DNA of 5,607 nt from Acidimicrobiaceae bacterium (GTDB taxonomy: Bacteria > Actinomycetota > Acidimicrobiia > Acidimicrobiales > Palsa-688): positions 19,472 to 25,078 of the forward strand of contig PMHU01000152.1 of assembly GCA_003156795.1 (NCBI GenBank), in the 5' to 3' direction. The notes under the pieces are model-generated. The model was not told the DNA's origin, ran no database searches, and saw only the letters and a list, made by a program, of their open reading frames with translations. Shown here one piece after another: positions 1 to 5,607 of the stretch (the first letter of the stretch is position 1; every line of letters begins with the position of its first letter). The position numbers and the translations under genes are program-made.

Positions 1-1
1 A

Positions 2-1024
2 GGTCGGTGGAACCTGCCCTCCGCTGACGCCGACTCGGTGCTGGCCTTCCTGCCCAACTCCCAGAGCGGGGACTACCGGGTCATGTGGGTCGGCTATCCA
101 GACGCCCTCCCGCTGGCCGGACGGGAGCTGCACCCGGGAGTCGCCTACGGAACCTCGTTCGACGGGCCGCCCGGACCGGCCGACCTCTGGATCAGCTCGA
201 ACGCCGGCGCAGCACCCGAACTGGCGTCGGACTTGAAGCTGGTTGAAAAGCGGCTCACGACCAAGGTCGGCCACTTGCTGGCCCCGGCCGGCATCCGCTA
301 CCTGGTCATTCCCAACCACAACGGGCCGTCGGGGTCGGGGGCGATCCCCGAACCGGTGCCGGCCGCGCTGCTGGCCGGACTGGCGCTGCAAACCGACCTC
401 CAAGTGCTCGACGTCGGGGATCCCAACTTCGCCGTGTACCAGAACGCAGCGTGGGCCCCGGTCAGGTCGGTTCTGGCCCCGGCCGCGTCGAAAGTCGCGG
501 CCGAGGTGTCGAACGATCAGCGCGTGGTCCAGCGATTGGACCTGGCCGGTGCGGCCCCCGTGTTGACGGGCGCGAATCCAGCCTCGTCGAGGGGATTGGT
601 GCCCGCCGGTGCCTCGGTTTACGTGGCGTCCACGCGATCTGGCGGATGGCGCTTGGATGTCGGTGGCAGGAGCGTCGCCCCGACCGCCGCGTTTGGTTGG
701 GGCATGAGCTTTCAAGTGCCTTCCAGTTCCGTTGGAGGAACACCCGGGGCCGCTGGCCTCGAGCCGGCCGAGCTGACCTTCCACCCATCGTTTTGGGCAC
801 GCGTCGGCCGGTTCTTGGGGATCCTCGTCTGGGTGGCCGGGCTGGCGCTGCTGGCGGTCGATCTTCGCCGCAGGCGGCGCACCGGGGCGGATCGTGAGGT
901 CGTCAATCCGGACTGGTTTACCGCTATGAGCCCACCGGGTGGCGGGCGACCGGGGCGGCGGTCCGGCCGGACTATCGATGCGGACGACGACCTCGACGGC
1001 GACGAAGCCTGGGCCGATGCATAG
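2..1024 (+). CDS. C-terminal part of a large membrane protein, probably an actinobacterial glycosyltransferase with extracytoplasmic domain (5' truncated)
   Basis: The reading frame is open from the left edge (base 2) to TAG at 1022-1024, giving 340 visible residues; the true start is outside the window. The visible part is mostly a soluble domain. It starts with a stretch of the type seen in polytopic glycosyltransferase/YfhO-like ectodomains (YRVMWVGYPDALPLAG, then AYGTSFDGPPGPADLW, then LLAPAGIRYLVIP near residues 92-103). A single hydrophobic helix (about residues 270-288, GRFLGILVWVAGLALLAV) is followed by a basic stop-transfer cluster (DLRRRRR). The last ~50 residues form a charged, Gly/Pro/Arg then Asp-rich tail (DADDDLDGDE), predicted cytoplasmic. 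The catalytic domain is not in view, so the enzyme assignment rests on resemblance to remembered family members and on the DUF5719 neighbour. It overlaps the next gene by 8 bases. A non-catalytic membrane protein of the same envelope cluster is the main alternative. Confidence 0.7.
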   Translation, partial: GRWNLPSADADSVLAFLPNSQSGDYRVMWVGYPDALPLAGRELHPGVAYGTSFDGPPGPADLWISSNAGAAPELASDLKLVEKRLTTKVGHLLAPAGIRYLVIPNHNGPSGSGAIPEPVPAALLAGLALQTDLQVLDVGDPNFAVYQNAAWAPVRSVLAPAASKVAAEVSNDQRVVQRLDLAGAAPVLTGANPASSRGLVPAGASVYVASTRSGGWRLDVGGRSVAPTAAFGWGMSFQVPSSSVGGTPGAAGLEPAELTFHPSFWARVGRFLGILVWVAGLALLAVDLRRRRRTGADREVVNPDWFTAMSPPGGGRPGRRSGRTIDADDDLDGDEAWADA

Positions 1025-2546
1025 TTGGCGTGAGCGGGGGAACGGCCATGCGCCGCGCCGCGCTCCGATTCTTCTCGCCATCATCGCCACGCTCGTTGTC
1101 GGGGGGCTCCTGGACCGGATCGGCGGCGCCAGCCAGGTCTCGCAGGTCTCCTCGGTCGAGCCCGTCCCGGTCGCGGCCCCGCCCCAAGCTCTGTCCTCGT
1201 CGTGGTTTTGCGCGGGGGCGACTGATAACGGCACCGGGGCCGACCCCGTGGACGCCCCTGGAAAGGTCGTGATCGCCAACAGCGGCGCGACCGCCGCGTC
1301 CGGTGACGTCACCCTCGTTCCCAACCAGGGGGCCGACGTGACGGTTCCCATCACCGTCGCGTCCGACTCTTCGGAAACGGTGAATGAAAGCGTCCGCGGC
1401 GGGTCGAAGTGGATCGGCTCCATCGTCGACATCGACGCTGGCGCGGTGGCGGTGGCCCAGGAGGTCGACGGCAGCCTGGGTCGGACCTCGTCCCCGTGTG
1501 CGACCGCCGGCTCCTCCACCTGGTACTTCGCCACCGGGTTCACGCTCATCAACGCCGGCGTCGAGCTGTCGCTGCTGAATCCGTACCCGTCCGACAGTGT
1601 CGTCGATCTGTCCTTCACGACCGACCAGGGCCGCGAAGCCCCCGAGGACTTCCAGGGGCTGGTCGTCCCCGCCAGGGGGATGCTCAGCGTCGACTTGAGC
1701 AGCCACTTGCGTCGACGTCAGGCCATAGCGACAACGGTCACGGCCCGGACCGGACGGGTGGTGGCGTGGAAGACCGACTGGGTCCTGGCGCCCAGCCCGG
1801 GCTCGGTCCTGCTCGGCACGCCGGCAGCCAACGACCCCCTCGCCGACCCAGCCTGGCCCGAAAAGGGCTTGACGGTCACCCTCGGCGCCCCGTCGGCGGG
1901 AACCACGTGGACGTGGCCGGACGGGATCGCGGGTGACGGTGTCGACGAGCGGTACGTCATCTACAACCCGGGGCCGACCACCGCCGACGTCAGGCTGTCG
2001 GTCCGTTTGGCCCAAGGTGACGCCGAGCCGTTCGATCTTTCCGTCGGCCCTTATCAGGTCATGCCGGTAATTTCGGAGCAACAAGCTCGCATTCCGTCCG
2101 GCGTGGCCCACTCGGCCGAGGTCGAAAGCCTCAACGGCGTCCCCGTCGTCGCCGAGCGCTGGATCTCAGCCGGCGGCCCCTCGCCGTGGCAGGGTCTGGG
2201 TGAGCTGCCGGGTGGGCGCATCGCCGCCGACGGCTGGCTGGTGCCCGCCGCCCAAAACGACTCCGACCACGACGGCTACATAGTCCTGTACAACCCCGGA
2301 GCCGAACCGGTCCAAGTGAAGTTCCGGGTTCTCAGCGAAGACCAGCAAGTTCCTATCAACGGCCTGGCGCCGATCGTCGTCGGGGCCGGCCAGCGCGTCG
2401 CTGTGCATCTCAACCAATACCTGGGCGCGTTCGGAGCCCCGCTCGTGGTGAATGCGACCGGTCCCATCTACGTGGAAGCGGACTCTTACGGTTCGAACGG
2501 GACCGGCGGTGTGAGCTTGAGCTTCGGGGTCCCGCTGACCAGCTAA
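1017..2546 (+). CDS. DUF5719-like secreted/membrane-anchored repeat protein
   Basis: No enzyme motif is visible; molecular function is unknown. With ATG at 1017 the product is 509 residues: a short basic N-terminus (RERGNGHAPRR), a hydrophobic helix at about 17-32 (signal anchor or uncleaved signal), a Ser/Val/Pro/Ala linker to about 60, then an all-beta-looking exported region. That region contains four diverged copies of one unit. Each opens with a tryptophan (W63, W169, W298, W407) and, 19-25 residues later, has a turn of the form N-S/P-G/Y (N88, N188, N317, N426) followed by alternating hydrophobic strands. Two cysteines (C64, C161) could form a disulfide outside the cell. The match to DUF5719 rests on this architecture and on position after the glycosyltransferase. 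ATG 1017 puts the helix near the N-terminus and gives an 8-base overlap with the upstream stop; ATG 978 (522 residues) and GTG 939 (535 residues) are in-frame alternatives, and none has a strong Shine-Dalgarno sequence. Probably co-transcribed with the preceding gene; an accessory role in envelope polysaccharide assembly is inference. Confidence 0.75.
   Translation: MHSWRERGNGHAPRRAPILLAIIATLVVGGLLDRIGGASQVSQVSSVEPVPVAAPPQALSSSWFCAGATDNGTGADPVDAPGKVVIANSGATAASGDVTLVPNQGADVTVPITVASDSSETVNESVRGGSKWIGSIVDIDAGAVAVAQEVDGSLGRTSSPCATAGSSTWYFATGFTLINAGVELSLLNPYPSDSVVDLSFTTDQGREAPEDFQGLVVPARGMLSVDLSSHLRRRQAIATTVTARTGRVVAWKTDWVLAPSPGSVLLGTPAANDPLADPAWPEKGLTVTLGAPSAGTTWTWPDGIAGDGVDERYVIYNPGPTTADVRLSVRLAQGDAEPFDLSVGPYQVMPVISEQQARIPSGVAHSAEVESLNGVPVVAERWISAGGPSPWQGLGELPGGRIAADGWLVPAAQNDSDHDGYIVLYNPGAEPVQVKFRVLSEDQQVPINGLAPIVVGAGQRVAVHLNQYLGAFGAPLVVNATGPIYVEADSYGSNGTGGVSLSFGVPLTS
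1203..2543 (+). repeat. Four diverged protein-level repeats within the DUF5719-like gene
   Basis: The units begin at bases 1203, 1521, 1908 and 2235. Each starts with Trp in an aromatic context (SWFCAG, TWYFATG, TWTWPDG, GWLVPAA). Each then reaches a strand-turn-strand core (KVVIANSGA, ELSLLNPYP, RYVIYNPGP, YIVLYNPGA) and a V-x-L/F-type strand. Lengths are about 106, 129, 109 and 103 residues. The similarity is at the protein level only; I see no conserved nucleotide repeat, so this is an old duplication of a beta-sandwich-like module. Confidence 0.55.
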
Positions 2547-2559
2547 TACCGGCTATCTA

Positions 2560-2580
2560 AGAGCCCTCGCCGAGGGCTCT
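2560..2580. terminator. Hairpin between convergent genes, candidate bidirectional terminator
   Basis: Bases 2560-2568 (AGAGCCCTC) pair perfectly with 2572-2580 (GAGGGCTCT) around a 3-base GCC loop, a 9-bp stem with six G-C pairs. An outer GGCTA (2551-2555) can also pair with TAGCC (2580-2584), sharing one base with the inner stem. It lies 14 bases after the stop of the DUF5719-like gene and overlaps the stop codon of ftsH on the other strand. Neither side has a clear T-tract, which is common for terminators in GC-rich actinobacteria. Its position between convergent genes supports a terminator role in both directions. Confidence 0.65.
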
Positions 2581-4516
2581 AGCCGGGATCGCCGTCGGAA
2601 GTGACTTCCGCGAACCTGGGGACGATGGGGGCGTTCTCGTGCACGGCCCGGCCGAACGCCCCATCGACCAAGCGACTCACCTCGGCCCCATCGATCGTTT
2701 CTTTTTCCAGCAGCGCGGCCGCCACCGCGGCCAGCCCGCGGCGATGCTCCTGCAGCAGCCGGCCGGCCCGAGACTCCTGCTCCCGCAAGATTCGCTCCAC
2801 TTCCTCGTCGATGACCCGGGACGTCACGTCGCTGTAGTCACGGGCGGCGTGCATCAGGTCCTCGCCGAGGAAGACCTGGCCTTCCTGGCCCCACGCCATC
2901 GGTCCTATCCGCTCGCTCATTCCGAACTCCCGGACCATCTTGCGCGCCAGCTCCGTGGCCCTCTGAAGATCGTTGGACGCACCAGTGGACAGGCTGCCGA
3001 GGGTGAGCATCTCGGCGCAGCGGCCTCCCATCAACACGCATACGGCGTCCTCGATGTATTCGCGCCAGTAGGTGTGACGCTCCTCGATGGGCAGCTGCTG
3101 GGTGACACCCAGAGCCATACCAGTCGGCAGGATCGTCACCTTGTGCACGGGGTCGGCGTCTGGAAGTACGTAGGCGAGCACGGCGTGGCCCCCCTCGTGA
3201 TACGCCGTCGCTTCCTTTTCCTTGTCGGACAGGACCGTCGATTCACGACGCTGGCCCATCAGGACACGGTCGCGCGCCGCTTCGAAATCCTGCATGGCGA
3301 TGGCCGAAGCACCGCGACGGACGGCGTGGAGGGCGGCTTCGTTGACCAGGTTGGCCAAGTCGGCGCCGCTCATGCCAGGCGTGCCGCGGGCCACGACCGT
3401 GAGGTCGACGTCCGGGTCGATCCGCTTGTCCTTGCAGTGGACCCCGAGGATGGGCAGCCGCTCCTCGAGGTCGGGGAGCGGGACGACGATCTGACGGTCG
3501 AAGCGGCCGGGCCGCAGCAAGGCCGGGTCGAGGATGTCGGGCCGGTTGGTGGCGGCCATCATGACCACACCCTCAGTCGTCTCGAAGCCGTCCATCTCGG
3601 CGAGCATCTGGTTGAGCGTCTGCTCCCGCTCATCGTGACCGCCGCCGAGGCCGGCGCCGCGCTTACGTCCGATCGAGTCGATTTCGTCAATGAAAATGAT
3701 GGCCGGGGCCTGCTTGCGCGCCGTTTGGAACAGGTCGCGCACCCTCGATGCGCCCACGCCGACGAACATCTCCATGAAGTCGGACCCGGTCACCGAGAGG
3801 AACGGCACTCCGGCTTCACCAGCGACGGCCCGGGCCAGCAGCGTCTTACCAGTTCCCGGGGGACCGACGAGCAGAACTCCCTTGGGGATCTTGGCCCCGA
3901 TCTCCTTGAAACGATTGGCAGATCGGAGGAAGTCGACGACTTCGCGGATCTCGAGCTTCACCCCCTCGTAACCGGCCACGTCGGTGAAGGTCGTGCGAGG
4001 ACGTTCGGTCGTGTACACCTTCGCTTTCGACCGACCGATCGACATGATGCCGCTCATCTGGCCTTGGGCCCGTCGAGTCAGCCAGACGAACAGCAGGACG
4101 AACAGCGCCCCATAGATCAACCACGGGATGATGCTGGCCCAAATGTTGGAGCTGGTAGTCACCAGGTTCAGCGACGGGATGTCCTTGGTGTAGAGCTGTA
4201 GGGCCGGGCTGTTTTCGTTGATATCGGGGCCCTGGGCCGAGAACTTCTTGCCGTCCTTGTTGGTGTAGGTGATCTTCCCCGTGTCCTTGTTGACCGTGGC
4301 CTGGGAAACGTCGTGACCCTCGATTGCGGTCACGAACTGGCTGTAGGTCTGCGCGGGTGGGGTGTTGCTCGTCCTCATCGACGACAGCACCACGGCGAGG
4401 ATGGCGATGGTGATCAGCACGATCGCCACCCATCGCAAGTTGCTGTTGGCCGGGGACTTGCCGCCAGGAAGCCCGGGTCCGCCCCCAGGTCGCATGTCTC
4501 CCGGTTGCTTACTCAT
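2579..4516 (-). CDS. ftsH: ATP-dependent zinc metalloprotease FtsH
   Basis: A membrane-bound AAA+ protease that forms hexamers, unfolds and degrades damaged or short-lived membrane and cytosolic proteins. The 645-residue product is full length (E. coli FtsH is 644). In order: a Gly/Pro-rich N-terminus; membrane helix 1 (about 29-47); a small extracytoplasmic domain (about 48-123); membrane helix 2 (about 124-146); the AAA module with Walker A GPPGTGKT (218-225), pore motif FVG (251-253), Walker B IIFIDEID (273-280), and second region of homology with N324 and arginine fingers R335 and R338; then the peptidase domain with zinc motif HEGGH (440-444, catalytic E441) and third ligand D516 in TGASND. 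HEGGH replaces the commoner HEAGH but keeps every zinc and catalytic residue. ATG 4514-4516 is the natural start; no good Shine-Dalgarno precedes it, but a -10-like TAGCAT lies 6 bases upstream, so the mRNA may be leaderless. It is convergent with the DUF5719-like gene and divergent from the DUF3499-like gene. Confidence 0.98.
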   Translation of the reverse strand: MSKQPGDMRPGGGPGLPGGKSPANSNLRWVAIVLITIAILAVVLSSMRTSNTPPAQTYSQFVTAIEGHDVSQATVNKDTGKITYTNKDGKKFSAQGPDINENSPALQLYTKDIPSLNLVTTSSNIWASIIPWLIYGALFVLLFVWLTRRAQGQMSGIMSIGRSKAKVYTTERPRTTFTDVAGYEGVKLEIREVVDFLRSANRFKEIGAKIPKGVLLVGPPGTGKTLLARAVAGEAGVPFLSVTGSDFMEMFVGVGASRVRDLFQTARKQAPAIIFIDEIDSIGRKRGAGLGGGHDEREQTLNQMLAEMDGFETTEGVVMMAATNRPDILDPALLRPGRFDRQIVVPLPDLEERLPILGVHCKDKRIDPDVDLTVVARGTPGMSGADLANLVNEAALHAVRRGASAIAMQDFEAARDRVLMGQRRESTVLSDKEKEATAYHEGGHAVLAYVLPDADPVHKVTILPTGMALGVTQQLPIEERHTYWREYIEDAVCVLMGGRCAEMLTLGSLSTGASNDLQRATELARKMVREFGMSERIGPMAWGQEGQVFLGEDLMHAARDYSDVTSRVIDEEVERILREQESRAGRLLQEHRRGLAAVAAALLEKETIDGAEVSRLVDGAFGRAVHENAPIVPRFAEVTSDGDPG

Positions 4517-4522
4517 TGGTCC

Positions 4523-4528
4523 ATGCTA
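4523..4528 (-). promoter_or_regulatory. Candidate -10 element for ftsH (leaderless)
   Basis: Read on the minus strand, TAGCAT fits the actinobacterial TANNNT -10 consensus. It is followed by six bases (GGACCA) and then the ATG of ftsH, so transcription would begin at or next to the A of the start codon. No convincing -35 hexamer is visible. GGA in the spacer could be a weak, too-close Shine-Dalgarno instead. Confidence 0.5.
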
Positions 4529-4545
4529 CGCCGGGGCGTCCGGAT

Positions 4546-4551
4546 TACGCT
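4546..4551 (+). promoter_or_regulatory. Candidate -10 element for the DUF3499-like gene (leaderless)
   Basis: TACGCT matches TANNNT and is followed by seven bases (GCTCGCT) and then ATG 4559. This is the spacing expected for a leaderless transcript, and no Shine-Dalgarno sequence precedes the ATG. No clear -35 hexamer is seen. It mirrors the arrangement on the opposite strand for ftsH. Confidence 0.5.
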
Positions 4552-4558
4552 GCTCGCT

Positions 4559-4801
4559 ATGGAGCGCCGTCACCTCTGTGCCCGGCCGGGTTGCCAGGGG
4601 CAAACTGCGGCGTGGCTCACCTACGACTACTCCGGCCAGCGGGTATGGCTCGACGATGCCCCATCCGATGACGGCGGGGATCAATGGGCCCTGTGCTCGG
4701 GCCACGCCGGGCGACTGAGGGCACCGCAGGGGTGGACGCAGGTAGACCGCCGGGTCGCCAGGCCATCCCGGTACGAATCGCCCGCCACCCTGGTGTCATG
4801 A
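4559..4801 (+). CDS. Small DUF3499-like protein with putative zinc-binding cysteines
   Basis: An 80-residue protein of unknown function. It opens with a short basic segment and a CxxxxC pair (C7, C12 in LCARPGC). Next comes a strand-like WLTYDYSGQRVWL, an acidic loop (DDAPSDDGGDQ), and a CxxH pair (C46, H49 in ALCSGHAGRL), ending with APQGW and a basic tail. This layout, CSRPGC-like start, LTYxY strand, LCxxHA then APxGW, is what I remember of actinobacterial DUF3499. The two pairs look like a single zinc site, which is inference. ATG 4559 places the first cysteine at residue 7, as usual for the family. An in-frame ATG at 4523 would add 12 residues but would put the start inside the candidate ftsH promoter. 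The stop TGA (4799-4801) overlaps an ATG (4798) in ATGA, a typical coupling signal for the following gene. In other actinobacteria this family lies near mannose-phosphate enzymes and a DUF5719 gene, from memory; only the latter is visible here. Confidence 0.8.
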   Translation: MERRHLCARPGCQGQTAAWLTYDYSGQRVWLDDAPSDDGGDQWALCSGHAGRLRAPQGWTQVDRRVARPSRYESPATLVS

Positions 4802-4931
4802 CCCCGCTCCAGCCGGCAATCTGACGAACCAGGCCCAGCCGCTGCGAAACGGGAAAAACGCGTCTTGGGGGCTCACCGAGGCGCTCATAGGTCTGGCGGT
4901 CGGGTTTCTTTTCTCGGCCGGCGCGGCGGGG
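4798..4931 (+). other. Probable uncalled 5' end of the CPBP protease gene (first membrane helix; start unclear)
   Basis: In the CPBP frame this stretch has no stop (the nearest upstream stop is TAG at 4743) and no ATG, GTG or TTG. Its translation ends in SWGLTEALIGLAVGFLFSA (4863-4919) and GAAG, a convincing membrane helix directly continuous with the annotated start at 4932. A polar segment (NLTNQAQPLRNGKNA) precedes it, as expected for a cytoplasmic N-terminus. ATG 4798, overlapping the DUF3499-like stop, would be the natural start, but it is one frame off and stops at TGA 4822-4824. A single missing base between 4801 and 4821 would join them. A CTG start at 4821 or 4842 is the other possibility. 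Confidence 0.6.
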
Positions 4932-5558
4932 GTGGCCGAGGCGTTGACCAACTACCACAGCTCATCGGGCGCCCCGCTACCCGTGGCGGTCATCGCGGCC
5001 GATGTCAGTGGTCTGTGGCTGGGCCTGATCGGCGCCGCGATCTACGCCAGCCGCGTCCATGGCAGCGGCAGCCTGGCGCGCGACTTCGGCTTCAAGGTCG
5101 GGTCATGGTGGGATCTACCCGTCGGGGCCGCCGTTGGACTTGCCTGCCAGTACGGGGTGATCCCGCTCATCTACCTGCCGTTCCGCCACGTGGACAGGTC
5201 CTTGACCCAGCAGCTGGGCCAGCCGGCCCAGAGAGAGACTGCGGCCGCCCACAGCTCCGGGTCGGTCGTCGTCATCTTTCTGTTCCTCGCGGTGGGCGCT
5301 CCTCTCGTTGAAGAACTGTTCTTCCGCGGCTTGCTGCTGGGATCGCTACTGGAGCGGACCCGTCCGGCCTTAGCCATCCCCGTCAGCGCCGTTCTCTTCG
5401 GCCTGGCTCATTTCGAAGCGCTGCAGTTCGGCGGCCTGGCCGTATTCGGCTTGGTCCTGGGCGTCCTGGCCTGGCGCACGGGCCGCTTGGGTCCTTCCAT
5501 CGGGGCCCACGCGGCCTTCAATGCGGCAGCCGTGGCCGCCCTGGTGCACATCCACTGA
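4932..5558 (+). CDS. CPBP family intramembrane metalloprotease (Abi/CAAX-protease-like), 5' end uncertain
   Basis: A polytopic membrane protein of the Rce1/CPBP group, whose members cleave within or next to the membrane; the substrate here cannot be told. From GTG 4932 it has 208 residues. All three family motifs are present: EExxxR as EELFFR (E127, E128, R132), FxxxH as FGLAH (F156, H160), and HxxxN as HAAFN (H193, N197), with E127/E128, H160 and H193 the likely catalytic or metal-binding residues. Hydrophobic segments lie around 17-38, 62-83, 111-125, 147-160, 166-180 and 189-207. The 4932 GTG has no Shine-Dalgarno sequence, and a further helix is encoded just upstream in frame, so the real protein is probably about 30-45 residues longer. 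It follows the DUF3499-like gene on the same strand and is probably in the same transcript. Despite the Abi name there is no sign of a bacteriocin-immunity locus, so a housekeeping envelope role is more likely. Confidence 0.85.
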   Translation: MAEALTNYHSSSGAPLPVAVIAADVSGLWLGLIGAAIYASRVHGSGSLARDFGFKVGSWWDLPVGAAVGLACQYGVIPLIYLPFRHVDRSLTQQLGQPAQRETAAAHSSGSVVVIFLFLAVGAPLVEELFFRGLLLGSLLERTRPALAIPVSAVLFGLAHFEALQFGGLAVFGLVLGVLAWRTGRLGPSIGAHAAFNAAAVAALVHIH

Positions 5559-5607
5559 ACTTTCGGCAAATGCAGTCGGCTGCTCAAGGCCCCGGTCATT
5601 TTGTGCA
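5559..5607. other. Short intergenic end of window
   Basis: Forty-nine bases after the CPBP stop. I see no hairpin with a T-tract. An ATG at 5570 opens a frame that runs to the edge, but 12 codons are too few to support a gene. Confidence 0.4.

Noticed and set aside
440..500. GGCCCCGG/CCGGCC-rich stretch as possible structured RNA or repeat
   Set aside because: Explained by Ala/Pro/Gly codons in a GC-rich coding region; no consistent stem or copy elsewhere.
972..2111. Minus-strand open frame (379 codons) opposite the DUF5719-like gene
   Set aside because: Arg/Gly/Asp-rich composition with no motif or membrane pattern. The plus-strand frame has a signal anchor and internal protein repeats, so this is a shadow.
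2639..4201. Long plus-strand open frame (520 codons) opposite ftsH
   Set aside because: It lies wholly antisense to a certain ftsH with every catalytic motif intact. Its translation is His/Arg/Gly-rich without any domain, typical of antisense frames in GC-rich genes.
4313..4558. Upstream extension of the DUF3499-like frame into ftsH
   Set aside because: It would be antisense to the N-terminus of ftsH and has no family-like sequence; the family normally starts a few residues before the first cysteine pair, matching ATG 4559.
4865..5311. Plus-strand open frame from TTG 4865 overlapping the CPBP gene
   Set aside because: Arg/Gly-rich translation without motifs, overlapping a frame with all three CPBP motifs.
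4932..5558. CPBP (Abi) protein as part of a phage-defence or bacteriocin-immunity system
   Set aside because: No bacteriocin, toxin, nuclease or sensor gene is nearby; the neighbours are housekeeping envelope and quality-control genes.
5570..5607. Possible start of a further gene at the right edge
   Set aside because: Only 12 codons are visible, with no Shine-Dalgarno or recognisable residues.

Overview
The window is GC-rich DNA with densely packed genes. The gene set (a membrane-anchored polytopic glycosyltransferase tail, a DUF5719-type protein, FtsH, a DUF3499-type zinc-ribbon-like protein and a CPBP protease) points to an actinobacterium. The FtsH and the glycosyltransferase ectodomain resemble what I remember from Acidimicrobiia. 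The placement is inferred from protein character and gene order, not from a marker gene.

Layout: (1) Bases 2-1024, plus strand, hold the C-terminal 340 residues of a large membrane protein whose start lies left of the window. (2) A DUF5719-like secreted or membrane-anchored repeat protein (about 1017-2546) overlaps the end of gene 1 by 8 bases, so the two are probably co-transcribed and translationally coupled. (3) A 9-bp hairpin (2560-2580) sits between this gene and the convergent ftsH. (4) ftsH (2579-4516, minus strand) is complete, with all catalytic motifs. (5) A 42-base divergent gap (4517-4558) carries a TANNNT -10-like hexamer 6-7 bases before each start codon, which suggests two leaderless transcripts. 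(6) A small cysteine-rich DUF3499-like gene (4559-4801, plus) follows. (7) Then comes a CPBP-family intramembrane protease (annotated 4932-5558, plus). Its first membrane helix appears to be encoded upstream of the first ordinary start codon, implying a frameshift, a sequence error or a non-standard start. The last 49 bases hold no supported gene.

The glycosyltransferase, DUF5719 and DUF3499 families are, from memory, neighbours in a conserved actinobacterial cell-envelope/mannose-metabolism cluster. Here ftsH lies inside that series on the opposite strand. Two membrane proteases (FtsH, ATP-driven; CPBP, intramembrane) therefore flank DUF3499. I see no mobile element, CRISPR array, tRNA or rRNA, and no clear evidence of a wholly new system. 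The points most worth a second look are the CPBP 5' end, the compact divergent promoter and the four-fold repeat in the DUF5719 protein.
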